Of a stretch of 64,000 nucleotides of DNA, positions 20,700-33,507 are shown piece after piece. The translations under genes were made by a program, and so were the position numbers. The stretch is from Podospora bellae-mahoneyi (lineage: Eukaryota; Ascomycota; Sordariomycetes; Sordariales; Podosporaceae), in NCBI RefSeq assembly GCF_035222275.1, contig NC_085885.1, positions 1,116,001 through 1,180,000 on the forward strand. Reading direction: 5' to 3'. Numbering within the stretch: position 1 is the stretch's first letter; each line of letters opens with the position of its first letter. The notes beneath the pieces were generated by a model, which was given only the letters and a program-made list of their open reading frames with translations, made no database searches and had not been told where the DNA came from.

Positions 20700-23600
20700 C
20701 AAGCGCTCGATGGCCTCGTCTCCGACGTCGACGTCGAGGGTGGTGTCGCTGAGCAGGTGGGGTGCGATATCGAAATGGTGCGGCGACTGCGATAGCTCGG
20801 GCTCGGCCGGGTTGAGGAGAGCAAGGGCCGCCACTTTGTTCTGGGGTTTGCGCGCTCCAAAGATGGGGAGCGCGTCGGTGCTGCAGCGAAGTGTGAAGAA
20901 CGGGCTGGCGGACAGGCGCTCGGGTGTGGACAGGACACGGACTGTCTGTCGCTGGCTGGCGTGATAGGTACGGTAGGCAGAAGTTGGGGCAAAAGTCAAA
21001 CTGGTTGCTCGGGTGGTGGTTGTGTGGTGTGTGGCCTGTGGCCTGTGGTCTGTGGAGAGGGTGACGTCGAAAATAAAATCCGATGTCGAGTGGTTCAGGG
21101 AGCCATAAGGTTTCGGAAAGACCAGGCGGCTTCTTGTCGAGATGATAGAGCGACAGCGCACGCGACCAGCGGCTCCTCAGACGATCGCGCAGGAGCAAGG
21201 CGTGCTCTTCAGTAAATCCCCGTCGCGACGAACGATGCGCGACAAACAGCGAATGCTTTCTTCCTTAGTGGGCGTTGAGTGGCGATGGATTATTTCCTTG
21301 GGCCGATTGGATTCTCTCTGCAGGCGCGCAAGGTTGCGATGGGGAGAAGCGGGCGGAGTGCGTGATCGCTTGGGTCAAGCGGGTCCCGAAGGGGTTTAGT
21401 GGCAAATGGATGTGCCGGCTTTTTTAGTGCCATGCTAAGAATAAGCGCGGCCTGATGTCACTTTTCTACCTAAAACACCCCCACCGGCCCCGGCCCTTCA
21501 CCACGCGCTGGAACGGCAGACCGGCCGGACATTTCCTTTCATCTCTCAACCTCCCCCGCTCCACCTCCGTCCCGGCCCCGTTGTCTTGGAGCTATGGCCT
21601 CCGTCCGAAGCCTTGTCCGTGTCTCGGCCAGCATCCGAGCTTCTGTCGACCTTGGACGGCCCCACTCGGTCTGATATCTTGACCTGATTACTGATGATAT
21701 ATATCACCATATTGACAACCTCACTGGTCGACGGTGCCGATTACGATTGATATTCAAGAGCTCTGCTTCTACTTACGACCATTATGGCTTTTGCAACAAC
21801 CAATCTTTGTATTGACATTCTCACACAATAGTCATTCACTCTTGGTCTTCACATATCATTGCAATCCTTGGTCTTTAACTCTACAAGACACAACACAGCA
21901 TCATTAGCTTTCCAAGCACTCTTTGAGGGCCATGCCAGCTTTGTGCTGTCCTGGAACCTAGCCGCTCTATCTTTAGATGACGAGGTGATCGATGGCTAGA
22001 GATGACCATGGCCAACACGGGTGTTGAGAGCATCCATGGTCTTGAGGTTGCACTGACTCGATGCCCTTCCTATATCACCATGGCCACCTCGTCATAGATC
22101 GCAGTCACGCTGGCATCACGAGGCCTCATACGAAAACCACTTTGTCTCATATACCAGCTCGTAACCAACTGCGCATTCATCTCCAAGCTTCAACTGCAGC
22201 CACTCTCACCCATTATCTATCACCCACAACCATCACCCACCGGGGCCACTTCCCGCCTTCCCACCATCACAACCACGCCACACACCACTCTTCAGCTCTC
22301 ACAATCCGATCAGCAGTCTGCCAACCCAAACGAGCCTCTGCCCAGCAGCCATACCCAGCCCACCCTTCCTTTTCCAGCTTCATCGCCGGTAGTGGCAGCG
22401 GCATCGGATCTGGCCGCATCGATGAAGGAAGTGACAGCCTGGTTGTATGCACACCTGCCTGGCGTTGTGACAGCCAGGCAGCGGGAAAAAATTCCGAGCC
22501 GCAGCCCTCTGAGGTAGCCACCTGAAGCCAAGTCACATATTTATCTGATGTCTCTCGCGCGCTTGGGCAGTGGTGTGTCCTGTCAGGGCTTGTCAGGGGC
22601 AGGGGATGCCCCAACAAGGCAGGCCAAGATAAGAGCAAGCGCCGCCGCCATTTACCGCCAGTCTTGCAACATATTCATCACCAAGAGAAGCCGAAGCTGC
22701 ACCCTGTCTTTGACACCTGCGAATTGATTCCGTCAGCCGGTCATACACTATCTCGATGTCTGTCTCAGAGATGATGCTACCGAGACTACCTACAAGCCCT
22801 GAGGGAAGATGGGCAATGTCTCCGGTCATGCAGGAACTTTACCCAGCCCACGAGGCTGGACAAGCTCATGAGAAAGATAGATCGACAACTTAGCATTGCC
22901 AGCGTAGCAATCATGGCTGGCTGTGGCTTCTGCCGGTCCACCCATCTGCCCATGGATATCTACATACATTGCAGTGCCGAACCTTCCTCTCGCCGAACAA
23001 GCAAACGTGGAGGGTGAAGGGTGTAGGTGTATATGTAAGGTATGCATATGCAATGTACGCACATCTTTCTATTTCTACGCTTACCACTCAAGAGCGCCCC
23101 TCCCCCCCTGACCGGGAGAGATGATATGGCAGATTTGACCCCCACGCCCGGGCCTGCATGGCTGGTGTCTGCTCTCTCTCTCGGCCTCTCTTAACTTCTC
23201 GTGGCCCGCTCACACAGGCCAAGCGTATCACTCCAATGCTGACGTTGGATGACATGGCCTATCTGGCGGTTCCTGATCCTGCCGTCTGTAATGTATGCAG
23301 TCATGGAGGAAGCGTGTTAAGCGCGTCAGTTAATACAGCACACACGTACCAAAGGAGAAAAAAAACCCAGTCATGCAGGGACCTTGGACCAAACCAGTGT
23401 TTTGTTCCGTTTGGGAGAATACATCCATGTTAACGAACAGGAGCTCGGAAAACCGAATACTACCTTACGTACTCTAACCCAAGTTTTCCTCCAGCCCATC
23501 CGTCCGAGATCTTTGGAACATAAAAACAGAGGCAAGCTAGATAAGGCGAACATGTAGGTAAGAAACAGGCGTCGACACTAGCACGAAACGAGTACGAGCC

Positions 23601-26600
23601 AGCCCGCATGGTCGAGTTACCTATCTCTTATCTCTGCGGCAGCATATACAGTACACAGCAGCAGAAACAAAAACAGGGACACCACTGGGACACTGTTTTT
23701 CCATCAGTCCCAAAGCTGCCGTCCAACCTGCACCCCATCCGTGTCTGTTTACACAGCAAGCCACAACAAGCAGGCCAAGAAGGCTTTGGTGAGATTTCTT
23801 CGATTTCCAAGATTTTTCGCACAAGAAGCCAAGGTATCGGATCAGGCACTTGATTTTTTTTTTTTTTGATTTTTCTTTTCTTTTTTTTCTTTTTTTTGTT
23901 TCTCTCTGGAAACAAGCGCGAGCGATTTTTTTTTTCAGATTGGGTTGGATCAGGTAGGTAATTGGACCGTATTACGACCCTCAGGACCCGAATCCTCACC
24001 GGCATATCTATCTCTAACCTGGTCAATATCATCCCAGCGTTGCATCTCAATATGCGGATCGTATCTGTCTGTCGGTGTCAGCCCTGCTGAGAGGATGGAT
24101 GGGGCCTTTACTTTGGGGTCCACTTGAGAGAGAGCAACATGAAAAAAAATGCGGATGGACAGGAGGTTTGTGCGGTTGAGGGGGTTGGTGAGATGAAACA
24201 CATCAACAGCTGTTTGGTCGGGATGAACTGATGGCAGTTGACAGCGCGGTTAGGTGGGTGGATTTCAGGGGGGGGGCAGAGCCGCAGCGCTGAACATGCC
24301 TGGGGGCTAGGTAAGAAATGATCTCTGGCAGGGAACCAAGATATTGCGATTTCCAGTGAATTAAGCCGTTTCTTTTTATTTTGTTTCTTTTTTCTTGGGG
24401 GAAAATAACAAGGAAAGAAAACGGGTAAGTGCCGACAACAGCGGCAAACACAACACCGCATCAACCTTGTTTTTGAGCAAGCAACAGAACTTGTCAGAAA
24501 AGAACGGCCGAGGTCGTTTCTTTCTCCTCTTAACCGAACGATTCTGCAGCTGAAACGGACGGTCCGTCCAACCGTTTCCTCTCTCCCCACTCCGGCGAGT
24601 GCCTCCGAGCAACGGACTGCTGTCAGTCAGACTGTGTGGGAATTTGTGAACTAATTAGCGTCAACGGTCCCCGCAATACGCAATACATACAACACACGGT
24701 TTCTTTGGTTTCTTTGGAAGCGTTTAGAAAGCACTTCCACGGGGAAGACGGCAGCTTGGTAGCGGGAAATGCATGTCTGACAGCAAAAAAAAAAAAAAAA
24801 GATGAGACATCGTCCGTTGTTTTAACCTTTTCTCCGATTCCATCAACCCATGTTTTGGATTGTCCTGTTAGCGCAGATCATTTGTGGTATCCAAAGCGAG
24901 TTTAGCTTACCTAGCGCTGTAACCCCCCAAGAGGTTTAGCAAGCGAGGGTTTTTATTTATTTTTATGTTGGAACGGTCACATCGGCGATAGGGAGTGGTG
25001 GCGCTATTGCAGATCGAGACAGCCACGATAGGAATGGTTGGTTGGGCGGTGGAGGAGCTGGAAACTCTTCTTCAGAAAGAATGTCTCTGATCCAACCGAC
25101 TTCCAGAGCTTTGTGATATGGATCCCGGTGGCTGTCAAAAAAGATGCTAATAAAAGAAAGGACCCTGACTGTCTCACAGCGCCTGTTTGTTGCGGCGGCG
25201 AGACATTCATCCAATTCATAACTTGGAGCAACAACAAACTGGGAAGGCTTTTATATAGGCATATATGGGTTTGTTCAAAAAGGCAATCAAATTCTGTGCG
25301 AGGCTGGATATAATTTCATCTTCCCACTTGTACTGCGTAGAAATGGCGGCGGCACGGTTCATGTCAATTCAGACCCCTGCCCAGACCCGAAAAGTGCGGC
25401 TGGGCTCGACGTTGCATTCTGCCAAAAGATGGGTCTCTTTCTGAAAGAGAGAAACCGGGCGGGTGGTGTCCCGAGTGTCGACGATGATTTGTTGGTGAGC
25501 GGGAAGTCGGTCGTTCTGTCTGCGTGTCTGGCGTCGCACATGTGTGTGTACATACATGAGATGGTAGTAGCTATTCCAGAGCATCGGGAACTGATAACGC
25601 CAAGTTTTCCCTTCCATTCTCGCGGGGGCTCGGCAGGTTCAAGGTTCAAGGTACTCGACACTGGAATACGAGGGGGGCCCACTGTTTCTGTATGCGTGGC
25701 TCCAACAACGACAGGTCCAGAGCTCTCCCCCAATCCACCGAAAAGATACCTGATTCTTTCTTGGAGAAGACTCACTTGTTGGAGAAAGGAGTAGGTGCAT
25801 TTCTGCACCTGCCTTACTCGTCCCGTCGTTGCTTTGGGACCATCAGAATGGTGCACATTGTGCCTCCGTACCCCGCTAGGCCAGACCACCTCAGGGTAGC
25901 AAGGATGCATGGGTGGTGTGTGTATGTGAGGTAGGTACCTGGGTACAACATGTCCTGGGGGTCGAGGAAAGAAAAACCCCCGCGTGGCTAACTAACCCCC
26001 TCCCCTGTTGATGCATGGATTGCCAATGCGGCGCCTGTTCTTGTCCTTGATGCCAGTCCGGTCTGAGCAAGTCTCGCACCCGACGGGACACTCGAGGGCT
26101 GAAAAAGCCCAGATTGGATCTAGCCGTGCCTGGAGTCGTTTGGAACAAGTCTGTTCTCATATAATGCCCGCCTTCTCTCTGTCTGACCCCGTAAGGCAGA
26201 GCCCTCCTCCTGGAAATTCGCATCCCGAACCACACAGCCCTCCGAGTCTTTCGACTGACTGACTGACTGACACACCACCAGCAGCCAGTCCTGTGTCTTC
26301 TCTTCTCTGTGTAGCATCCAGAGGCCTCTCTTCGCTACACTATCCTGCCTACCATCTAGCGCTGCTTGGCCAGACCGATCATTCTTGGCTGCTCTACTCG
26401 CCTCACTCAAAAGTTGGAGAGCTCCCATCCCGGATTTGCAACTGGATCTTCCCCGGTTTCGATCATTGTTCCTTGGATCTAGAACACGGCTGTCACCGAG
26501 CACGCCTGCTGCCTTCAGCCGAACTGGTCATTCAGCTTCGAGATTGCCCGAGGACCCTGAGTTGCACTCAACCATTTAACCCCCTTCGAACCTCGCTACC

Positions 26601-26848
26601 TCCCGTCCTTCCATGCGACCTTGAAGGCACTTAATATAAACAGACGCAACCTGCACCATCCCCCAGCATCCCAACCAATATCGACTTTGATCAGGTGCTT
26701 TTGACACTCGATTGTGACGTCGGAGACTCCCATTACCCGCTTCTGCCTTTCACGACGCTTCCATCTTCTGGACTTGCCCCTTTCCTGGAAACAACACATC
26801 TTCCCGTGCGCAGATCGCTGGTCGGGGACGCAAGGCCAATCCTTCGCC
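20700..26848. other. Gene-poor stretch of 6.1 kb
   Basis: No open frame here has conserved-looking protein sequence. The first 500 nt extend the Psy2 frame but are probably promoter or leader. Homopolymer and low-complexity tracts include T/A-rich sequence at 23851-23936, A-runs at 24785-24801, and CTGA repeats at 26258-26271. CT-rich DNA and stacked short plus-strand frames precede the gene at 26849, consistent with a long 5' leader with upstream ORFs. No tRNA or 5S rRNA was recognised. Confidence 0.4.
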
Positions 26849-28235
26849 ATGTCCATGTTCTCGTTCATCAGAAAGGGCCGACAGGCAGCCAAGGAGCACA
26901 AGGCCGAAAAGGCCGAGAAGGCAAAGAGGGAAGCCGAGAAGCCTCCTTACAGGCACATCCCAAAACATGCCGCCATCGACGCGGTATCATCGGGGCCTGC
27001 TGGGTGGAGGTCCGAGGACCGCCAGAAGATTGTTGATCAGAACAAGCGGAGGAGCGCCATGACCACCAGTGGCATGAACATGACTGGCCAGCCTCGCATT
27101 CACAGCTCTCTCTCCCACGTTTCATTCCCAGCTGCCTTCGCTACCCCGGTGGTCCCCAGGACGTACAGCTACAGCAGCATGCCCGCCGGTTGGGCGTCTG
27201 GGGATATGAACTACAGCAACGTCGACGTCTCTAGTTCGTCGGTGAAGGGCAAGGAGGTCGATAGGAGCACATCAGCCTCGCTTTATCTGAGCCGATCAGC
27301 AGCTAGATTGTCAGCCGGGCGATATCCAATGAACATGAACGCCGTCATTGGCACCGGTGATCTCTCAATCTCGCCTGTCGACAGCTCCAGCAACTCGACA
27401 AGCTCGCAGGACGATCTGGAGATGGAGCCCATCAAGCACGCATCCCTCCCACCAGTGACGAGCAAGACAAGAGGCTACTCAAGACCCATGAGCGACAGCG
27501 GCTCCATCCACCGCCTTCACCCAGCCCGAAGACTCTCCGACGCTGAACAAAACACCACCCCCCACCCCGGCCCCAGCGCGCACCTCCTACTCCCCACGCA
27601 CGAGCTCCCTCCCCGCCGGCATCCCCCCCGTCCCAGCAATCCCGGCCATGCAATTCGGCGCCGCGATCACAACCTCCACCGTCTCCTCCACCACCGCCTC
27701 GGCAGCCAGCTCCGTAACCATGGTCCCCATCGCCTCGAGCGTTTCCCTCCACACCAACAATACCAAACCAATAATCAAAAACGTCGAAGAACGCCGCGAC
27801 GTGGCGGTTATTTCCCTGACCCCCGAACCCTCCAGCGACGAGGAAGTCTCCCCCGTCGGAACCGCCATCTCCCCCATCACCACCTCCCCTACCAAGAACA
27901 AGAGGAGGACGTGCAAACCCAGCCGGTTCCCCGAGCTGGAGACGATCAACTCGAATATTTCCATCGCCGCGGTTGAGACACCTCTCTCCTCAATGCCGTC
28001 ATCGGAGAAGGACGGTCCCAAACTTGCGGTGACGGAAATTCATGAGAAGATTCGGCCTACGTCCACGATTGCGGCGACGCTCCCGATTGATTTCGATGAA
28101 AACAGCCTGCCGACGCCAAAGGCGCTCGACCTGCCTGCGCCGGTAACTCAAAAGCAGGGGAAGTTGAGCAAGAACCCCGGGAGGAAGGGGAGGTGGTCGT
28201 TGAGGGGGCACAAGAGTGCTGCTGTCGCTGTTTAG
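26849..28235 (+). CDS. Disordered Ser/Thr/Pro-rich fungal protein, frame change inside
   Basis: The ATG at 26849 gives MSMFSFIRKGRQAAKEHKAE, a basic, Lys/Ala-rich N-terminus. The first frame stays plausible to about 27500 (HASLPPVTSKTRGYSRPMSD). From about 27501 the protein-like sequence continues in the +1 frame (APSTAFTQPEDSPTLNKTPP, then SSLPAGIPPVPAIPAMQFG) to the stop at 28235. The span is one nucleotide too long. Either a 70-nt intron (27455-27524, weak donor GTGACG, acceptor CCCAG) removes the conflict, giving 438 aa, or one extra base lies in 27491-27503, giving 461 aa. The protein has no known domain; the tail is basic (KNPGRKGRWSLRGHKS). It may associate with membranes or the cell cortex, but this is only a guess from the basic amphipathic start. 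Confidence 0.65.
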
Positions 28236-29123
28236 CCAGGTAAACCAACACAATCACCACCCCCAACTGCAGCCGACGCAACCTCTCTTTTGTTTTGATG
28301 CGGGGGAGTTTTTGCTGTATCATCATGAGCACACATGGGCCTGTTCAGTTTCGCCTGGTCTTTTTCTTTTCTTTTGTATCAACTTTGGCAAGCGAGCGTA
28401 GCAGGGCGTTGGGATATTTTTTTTATTTAAATTCTTTTTTTTTTAATCATAAGCGTGTTTATATTGTGTGTGGGGGCGGGGGATGTAATGCCTGGCGTTA
28501 AAAGTTGGATCTTTTTACTATCTACTGTCTAGGTACGCAAGGAGGGGAATGATGACATGGAAACTGGAATGGATTGGAAATATTTCACTAGATGGATGGA
28601 TGGACGGGCATTGGGATAGCTACGATAGCAGATACCCAGGAAGAACACACCCGCCAAATAGGTCACTGTTCAATCTGTCGATGATAAGACCTCTCTCCAA
28701 CATGCAGAAAATGTGATCGTATCAACATCCAGAGATAGGAGAAATCCATGATTCCAGACCAGGGGCGGCGCGCTTTTACCACGTGGGACTAAGCTATCCA
28801 TAACGGGGTTGGTTTGGGAGCATAAGGCTAGGCCTAGCTCGGCGGGTTCAGCTCTTGTCTTGCAAGCCACTTGAGTTGCCGGATTTGGAGTTAGCGGCGC
28901 GCCAGGTTGGGCAGAGGACGGTGTGAATGGGCGGAACGAGGCGGCAGGACGAAGAGAGTGACAAGACGGAGGGGTTTGGAGATGGACTGGGCGCTGCGCA
29001 TGAGGAGGTAAGGCGGACTGGTGGTGGTGGTGGTGGTGGTGGTGATACACACACATGAGCACAGCCAACGGACGGGCATCAATGCTAAGGACGGGGACTC
29101 ACCGCGTTGCTCTTTTACAGACC

Positions 29124-29187
<64 letters not shown>

Positions 29188-31193
29188 CGGAGGCGGCGTA
29201 AAGCTAATACTTCTGGCGGATTCAATAATTCGTCTTTTGCAATTTCCACCATCTTATCGGTGCCATATGACCGGTGATAAAAACCTGCCGAATCTATCAT
29301 TCTCTACTAGCAATACCCGAGACATTTCAAATCTGCCGTTTGGACAGTGTCAACTTGCCAGTCTGTGTGTGTGGAATTCAACAGTCGGTCCAGACTGACT
29401 CCAACTTTTGCTCCAACAACCAACCCCAATATGTCTCCAACTACCTATCATGCAGCGATACACCTCCAGAATGGACAGCACAAGAAAAGGCTAATGCAGC
29501 GATTTGCCCATCGGGAGGCAACTGGTGGGGAGGGGAAAGACAGCAAACAATACCCCGTAGATAGCTTGGCTGTCCCAACTCCGGAGAAAAGCTCCGGCCC
29601 GGCCCTGAACAGACAGACGACTTCTTCTGACCGATCAAACAACAAATCAAGGAAATCCGAAACCAGACTATCCGTCCCGTTGTGCAAAAACCGGTGAGAA
29701 TGTTGGGGAACGGGAGGGGGATGGGTGGGTGGTTGGGCTCGACGAGGCCATATCATACCGCATCGAATCAACTTCACCGCTTGATATCGAGGTTGCAGAG
29801 GAACGTCATGTCAAAGTCCCGGATGGTGTCAGAAAACTAGTGATTCCAGCTGGTCGGGAAAGAGAAGAAATAAAAACTGGCTACCCATGCTAGGTGTGTT
29901 GTCAGTAAACCTTGCCTATTTGGGTGGTGGTGGTGTGGCGTGGGGGTCAGTCAATCAAGCTCACAACACCGGGATCTGCACGTTGATAGATAAGGTCTGC
30001 CTTGCTAGACATACATGAACGGAAAGAATGTCTCACTCGTCTCTCTTGCTCAAAGATATTATTCGCGAAGGAAGTCAGGTTGGCATGAAAGTTCCCGAAC
30101 CACACAGCTCACATGTGGCCCGACATCATGTCATGCCCAACTTTCCCAAGCCCCCTCCATCTGATCAGTTTTGTAGGAAAAAGGGAGGGTGGCACTGGGG
30201 CTCAAGCCTCAGCGGGTGATCGCAGAGGAGAGAGGGGGACCCTTAGCTGGCCATTTCTTGTCCCAAGTACACCGACGGGCCAGCCTCACCGGGATGAATT
30301 GATAGAAGCTGCGGTGTACCGCCTCCAGTGTGAGTGGTGGTGGGATGGGACCATGGTCGTATTATAGATCCCCCAGCCGGAGGCGGTACCGGAAATCGTC
30401 TACCGGTGTGTTGAGGCAAGTGGATGGGATGGGCTGATGGCGGGAGAAGAAAAGCTGATAGCGCATGCGGTGTTACCTGGAAAAGAGAGAAAATAGTTAC
30501 ACCGCGCTTCCCAAATCTGCAACAAGACGACTGGGATTGCGAGTGAGTAATTCTCAGCCTTTGTTAAAGAACATCTGAACTTTTCCGAGCCAGTGAAGTA
30601 TCGTATCACCAGGCATAATCATGCTATTCTCCTCAGCTCGTACCTAGGAGTGCTCGCATGAGGGGTACCCGCAAACTTACAGCAGGATAACCGTCTTCAA
30701 CCACCGTTAAACAAAGCAACAAAACCGTCTCCCACACTGTCGAAATCACATGCCTCCCGTTGTCCCAGAAATCCCAAGACAAGGAAGCGATGGCATTCCT
30801 TTCTCGAACTTCTCGAAAAACCCCCCGTCCCATTGGAAGCAAGTGGATCTCCCTTGTGGGCCCCTCCCCGAAGATCGACAGGAACTCCGCCAACATGATT
30901 CGCCAGCCTTTTGCTCCCGTCGCGCCCCACTGGGTCTCGCATTCAGTTCCCAGGTGTCATCATCTCGCAGCTCTCGCTTACAGCCTTGCACCCTTCTTGT
31001 TGCTAAACCTCCAGATGGCCTTTTGAAGGTCGTCGAGTTGCAAAACAACTTTCGCCGAGCGGAGCGGATGATACCCCCATGGTTTTTTAGTCCTGCTTTT
31101 TGCAAGATCGTTTCCAGCGCACGGTGACAGCGCGACCGCTTTTTCTTGCCTTTCGTGTTCGGCGTCCCCGGCTCGGTGCAATTCACCACCAAA
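28236..31193. other. Intergenic, 3 kb, with trinucleotide microsatellites
   Basis: No supported gene. T-rich 3' flank at 28410-28446; (GGT)n at about 29020-29043 and a 21-unit GAT run (listed separately). The remainder contains only short, overlapping frames. The last 150 nt before 31194 are the probable leader of ALG5. Confidence 0.4.
29124..29187. repeat. (GAT)n microsatellite, about 21 units, uninterrupted
   Basis: A perfect ATG/GAT trinucleotide run lies outside any called gene. It translates as poly-Asp or poly-His, which produces spurious short open frames on both strands. Confidence 0.95.
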
Positions 31194-32617
31194 ATGGCAG
31201 CCGACAACAGCAACACCACCGAGCGCCTCGTCGCAGCAGCCACCCAGCTCATATCCCTCCTCTTCACCACCGCGCGCGAACAGCCAATCCGGTTGTTCTT
31301 TCTATTCGTCTTTCCCCTAGCCCTCTTCGGCATAATCTCTGTAAGCCATCCCCTGCCCTTACAGCACCCTCCTTACTTGCCCAACTAACCACTCCCTTCC
31401 CCCCGTAGATCTACCTCCTCCTCCACCTCCTAGCCCCCAAACCCCGCCCCCCCTACCCCTCGGAAAAAACCTACCTCACCACCCTGCCCTCAGGCGCCAT
31501 CTCCCCCCCGAGACCCCTCCCCTGCTGGTACGACCGCTGGCACGCCGAAGGCTGCCTCAAAGAGCAATACCCCACCGTCCCGGACGGGTTCGACGTCCCC
31601 GACCAAGCCAGCATCGAGCCCGCAGAGGTCGAAGTGAGCGTTGTCGTCCCTGCCTACAACGAACAAGACAGGATAGAAGTCGCTCTCGAAGAAATGGTCG
31701 AGTATCTCGACGCGAATTTCGGGCGCGGTCAGGAAGGAGGGTCCGGGAGGTTGTTGCCTACGTTGGAGAGACCTAAGCCCGGAGCAGGGACGCCGGGATC
31801 GAGACCGTCGACGCCGCACAGGTTGGTTTTCAAGTGTGAGAATGCACTTGGTGGGGGGAGGGTGCAGTCACCGCCGAGGGAGCGGCCGCCGAGGGGGTAT
31901 GAGATTATTGTTGTTGATGATGGGAGCGAGGACAGGACGGTGGAGGTGGTGTTGGAGTTTGGGAGACGGCATGGGTTGCATGATGTGCTCAGGGTGGTGA
32001 GTCTGGAGAAGAATAGAGGGAAGGGGGGGAGTGTGACGCATGGGTTGAGGCACGTGAGGGGGAAATACGCCGTCTTTGCCGACGCGGACGGGGCGTCTAG
32101 GTTCAGCGACCTGGGCCGCCTCATTGAAGGTTGTGAGGATGTTGTTGATGGATCCAACCGGGGCGTTGCTATTGGCAGCAGGGCTCATCTTGTCGGGAGC
32201 GAAGCTGTCGTCAAGAGGTCGGCCATTCGGAACTTTTTGATGAGGTCGTTCCACTTTGTGCTCATGATCCTCACCCCGCCGGCGACGTCGAGGATACGGG
32301 ATACGCAGTGCGGGTTTAAGCTGTTCTCGAGGGCGGCGCTGCCGCATATTGTGCCGTATATGCACGCTGAGGGCTGGATTTTTGATATTGAGATGTTGAT
32401 GCTGGCAGAGAGCGCGCCGGCGACGCCGGTCCTGGCGAGTGATGGGAGTGTGATTGGGACCAGTTATGGGATCAAGGTGGCGGAGGTGCCGGTTGGGTGG
32501 GAGGAGGTAGGCGGGAGCAAGATGAGTCTTGTGAAGGACAGTGTTAGGATGGCGGTTGGGTTGGCGGTGCTGAGGGCGAGTTGGATGCTGGGGGTTTATA
32601 GGAGGAGGTTGACTTAG
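31194..32617 (+). CDS. ALG5: Dolichyl-phosphate beta-glucosyltransferase (Alg5)
   Basis: Exons 31194-31340 and 31409-32617 give 451 aa. The 68-nt intron has donor GTAAGC, branch AACTAAC and acceptor CGTAG. A hydrophobic helix spans about residues 33-58, the single ER anchor expected for Alg5. The GT2 fold follows: VSVVVPAYNEQDRI (about 125-138), VVDDGSEDRT (about 217-226), KNRGKGGSV, the metal-binding FADADGAS (272-279), and DTQCGFKLF, which is diagnostic for the Alg5/Dpm1 group. The enzyme transfers glucose from UDP-glucose to dolichyl phosphate at the ER for N-glycan assembly. A Gly/Pro/Arg-rich insertion of about 50 residues (155-205) separates the first two motifs. The ATG has the context CACCAAAATGG. 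Confidence 0.92.
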
Positions 32618-33507
32618 TTTTGGTAGGGGGGTTTTACGGCTGGTGTATATGTTGTAATATATGGGAATCTGTGTTGTCTTTCAGGGCTTTGGACTTTGGA
32701 GGTGTAAAGTGTGATTGATATATGGGAGTTTGAAGCAAGAATATATCTCGGAGTTAAGACTTGAGGGGTGTGGTTTGGGTATCTAGGATCACGCGCTGGG
32801 CTTTATCTATACATAAGGGATGATAAGTAGCAAAAAGCTAAAAACTATGTGGCAAAAGATCAAAAACATACAACATCAGGGATTCCCCAGTCGTCACCGA
32901 CCTGAGTACTGATCTGACCCTTAACTGCTTGACTAGGGGAGAGCGGACGGGATCCCGTATTTTCAGCTAGGTATGGTCGTATGTGATAGTTGGGGTAGGA
33001 AAAGAGGCTTATGCAGGGGACGGTGGTGGTGACAGAACATCGGTTTGAAAACCACCCGCGGACACGCTGATCTCGCAGAGGTGTTGGCCAATCAACTCGA
33101 GGACTCACATTAGACGCAGGTACGCCAACGTCCACTTTTACCAGATGCTGCGACCTCTGTTCAAGGGGTAGGTTATAGCCGCCGGGGACTCGATATCACT
33201 GCCTGTGACGGGGGAGGCACGTTTGAGCCATGTGCGGGCACGGCCTCATGAGTTTTAGTATCGGATTGTTGTTTTTATTGTACATTTAGAATACATCACA
33301 TACAACTGTACTCTCCTCCGCCCTTGTTGACTCCGCCTTTGAGCCAACCAAATGCATCTCTATACACATCATGTCCTTTTGGTTCCCAGTCCTTTTACCC
33401 ACCCCAAGCAAACATGTGCATAACCCCGTATTTTGTCTTTCCCTAACCTGTAATATCATCCCTTCTAGATATATTACACACATCCGCCCTGCCCCTCTAC
33501 CACTAGC
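32618..33507. other. Intergenic between convergent ALG5 and uS4m genes
   Basis: No supported gene. The 3' flanks on both sides are AT-richer (32640-32760 and 33260-33300) and hold TATAT words that could act in 3'-end formation. I recognise no RNA gene. Confidence 0.4.

Noticed and set aside
27455-27524. Intron with donor GTGACG in the gene at 26849
   Set aside because: It keeps the frame, but the donor is weak and the removed sequence (TRGYSRPMSD) looks coding; kept only as an alternative.
29021-29300. Possible CRISPR-like or structured repeat array
   Set aside because: Only GGT and GAT trinucleotide microsatellites without spacers; CRISPR arrays are not expected in a fungal nucleus.
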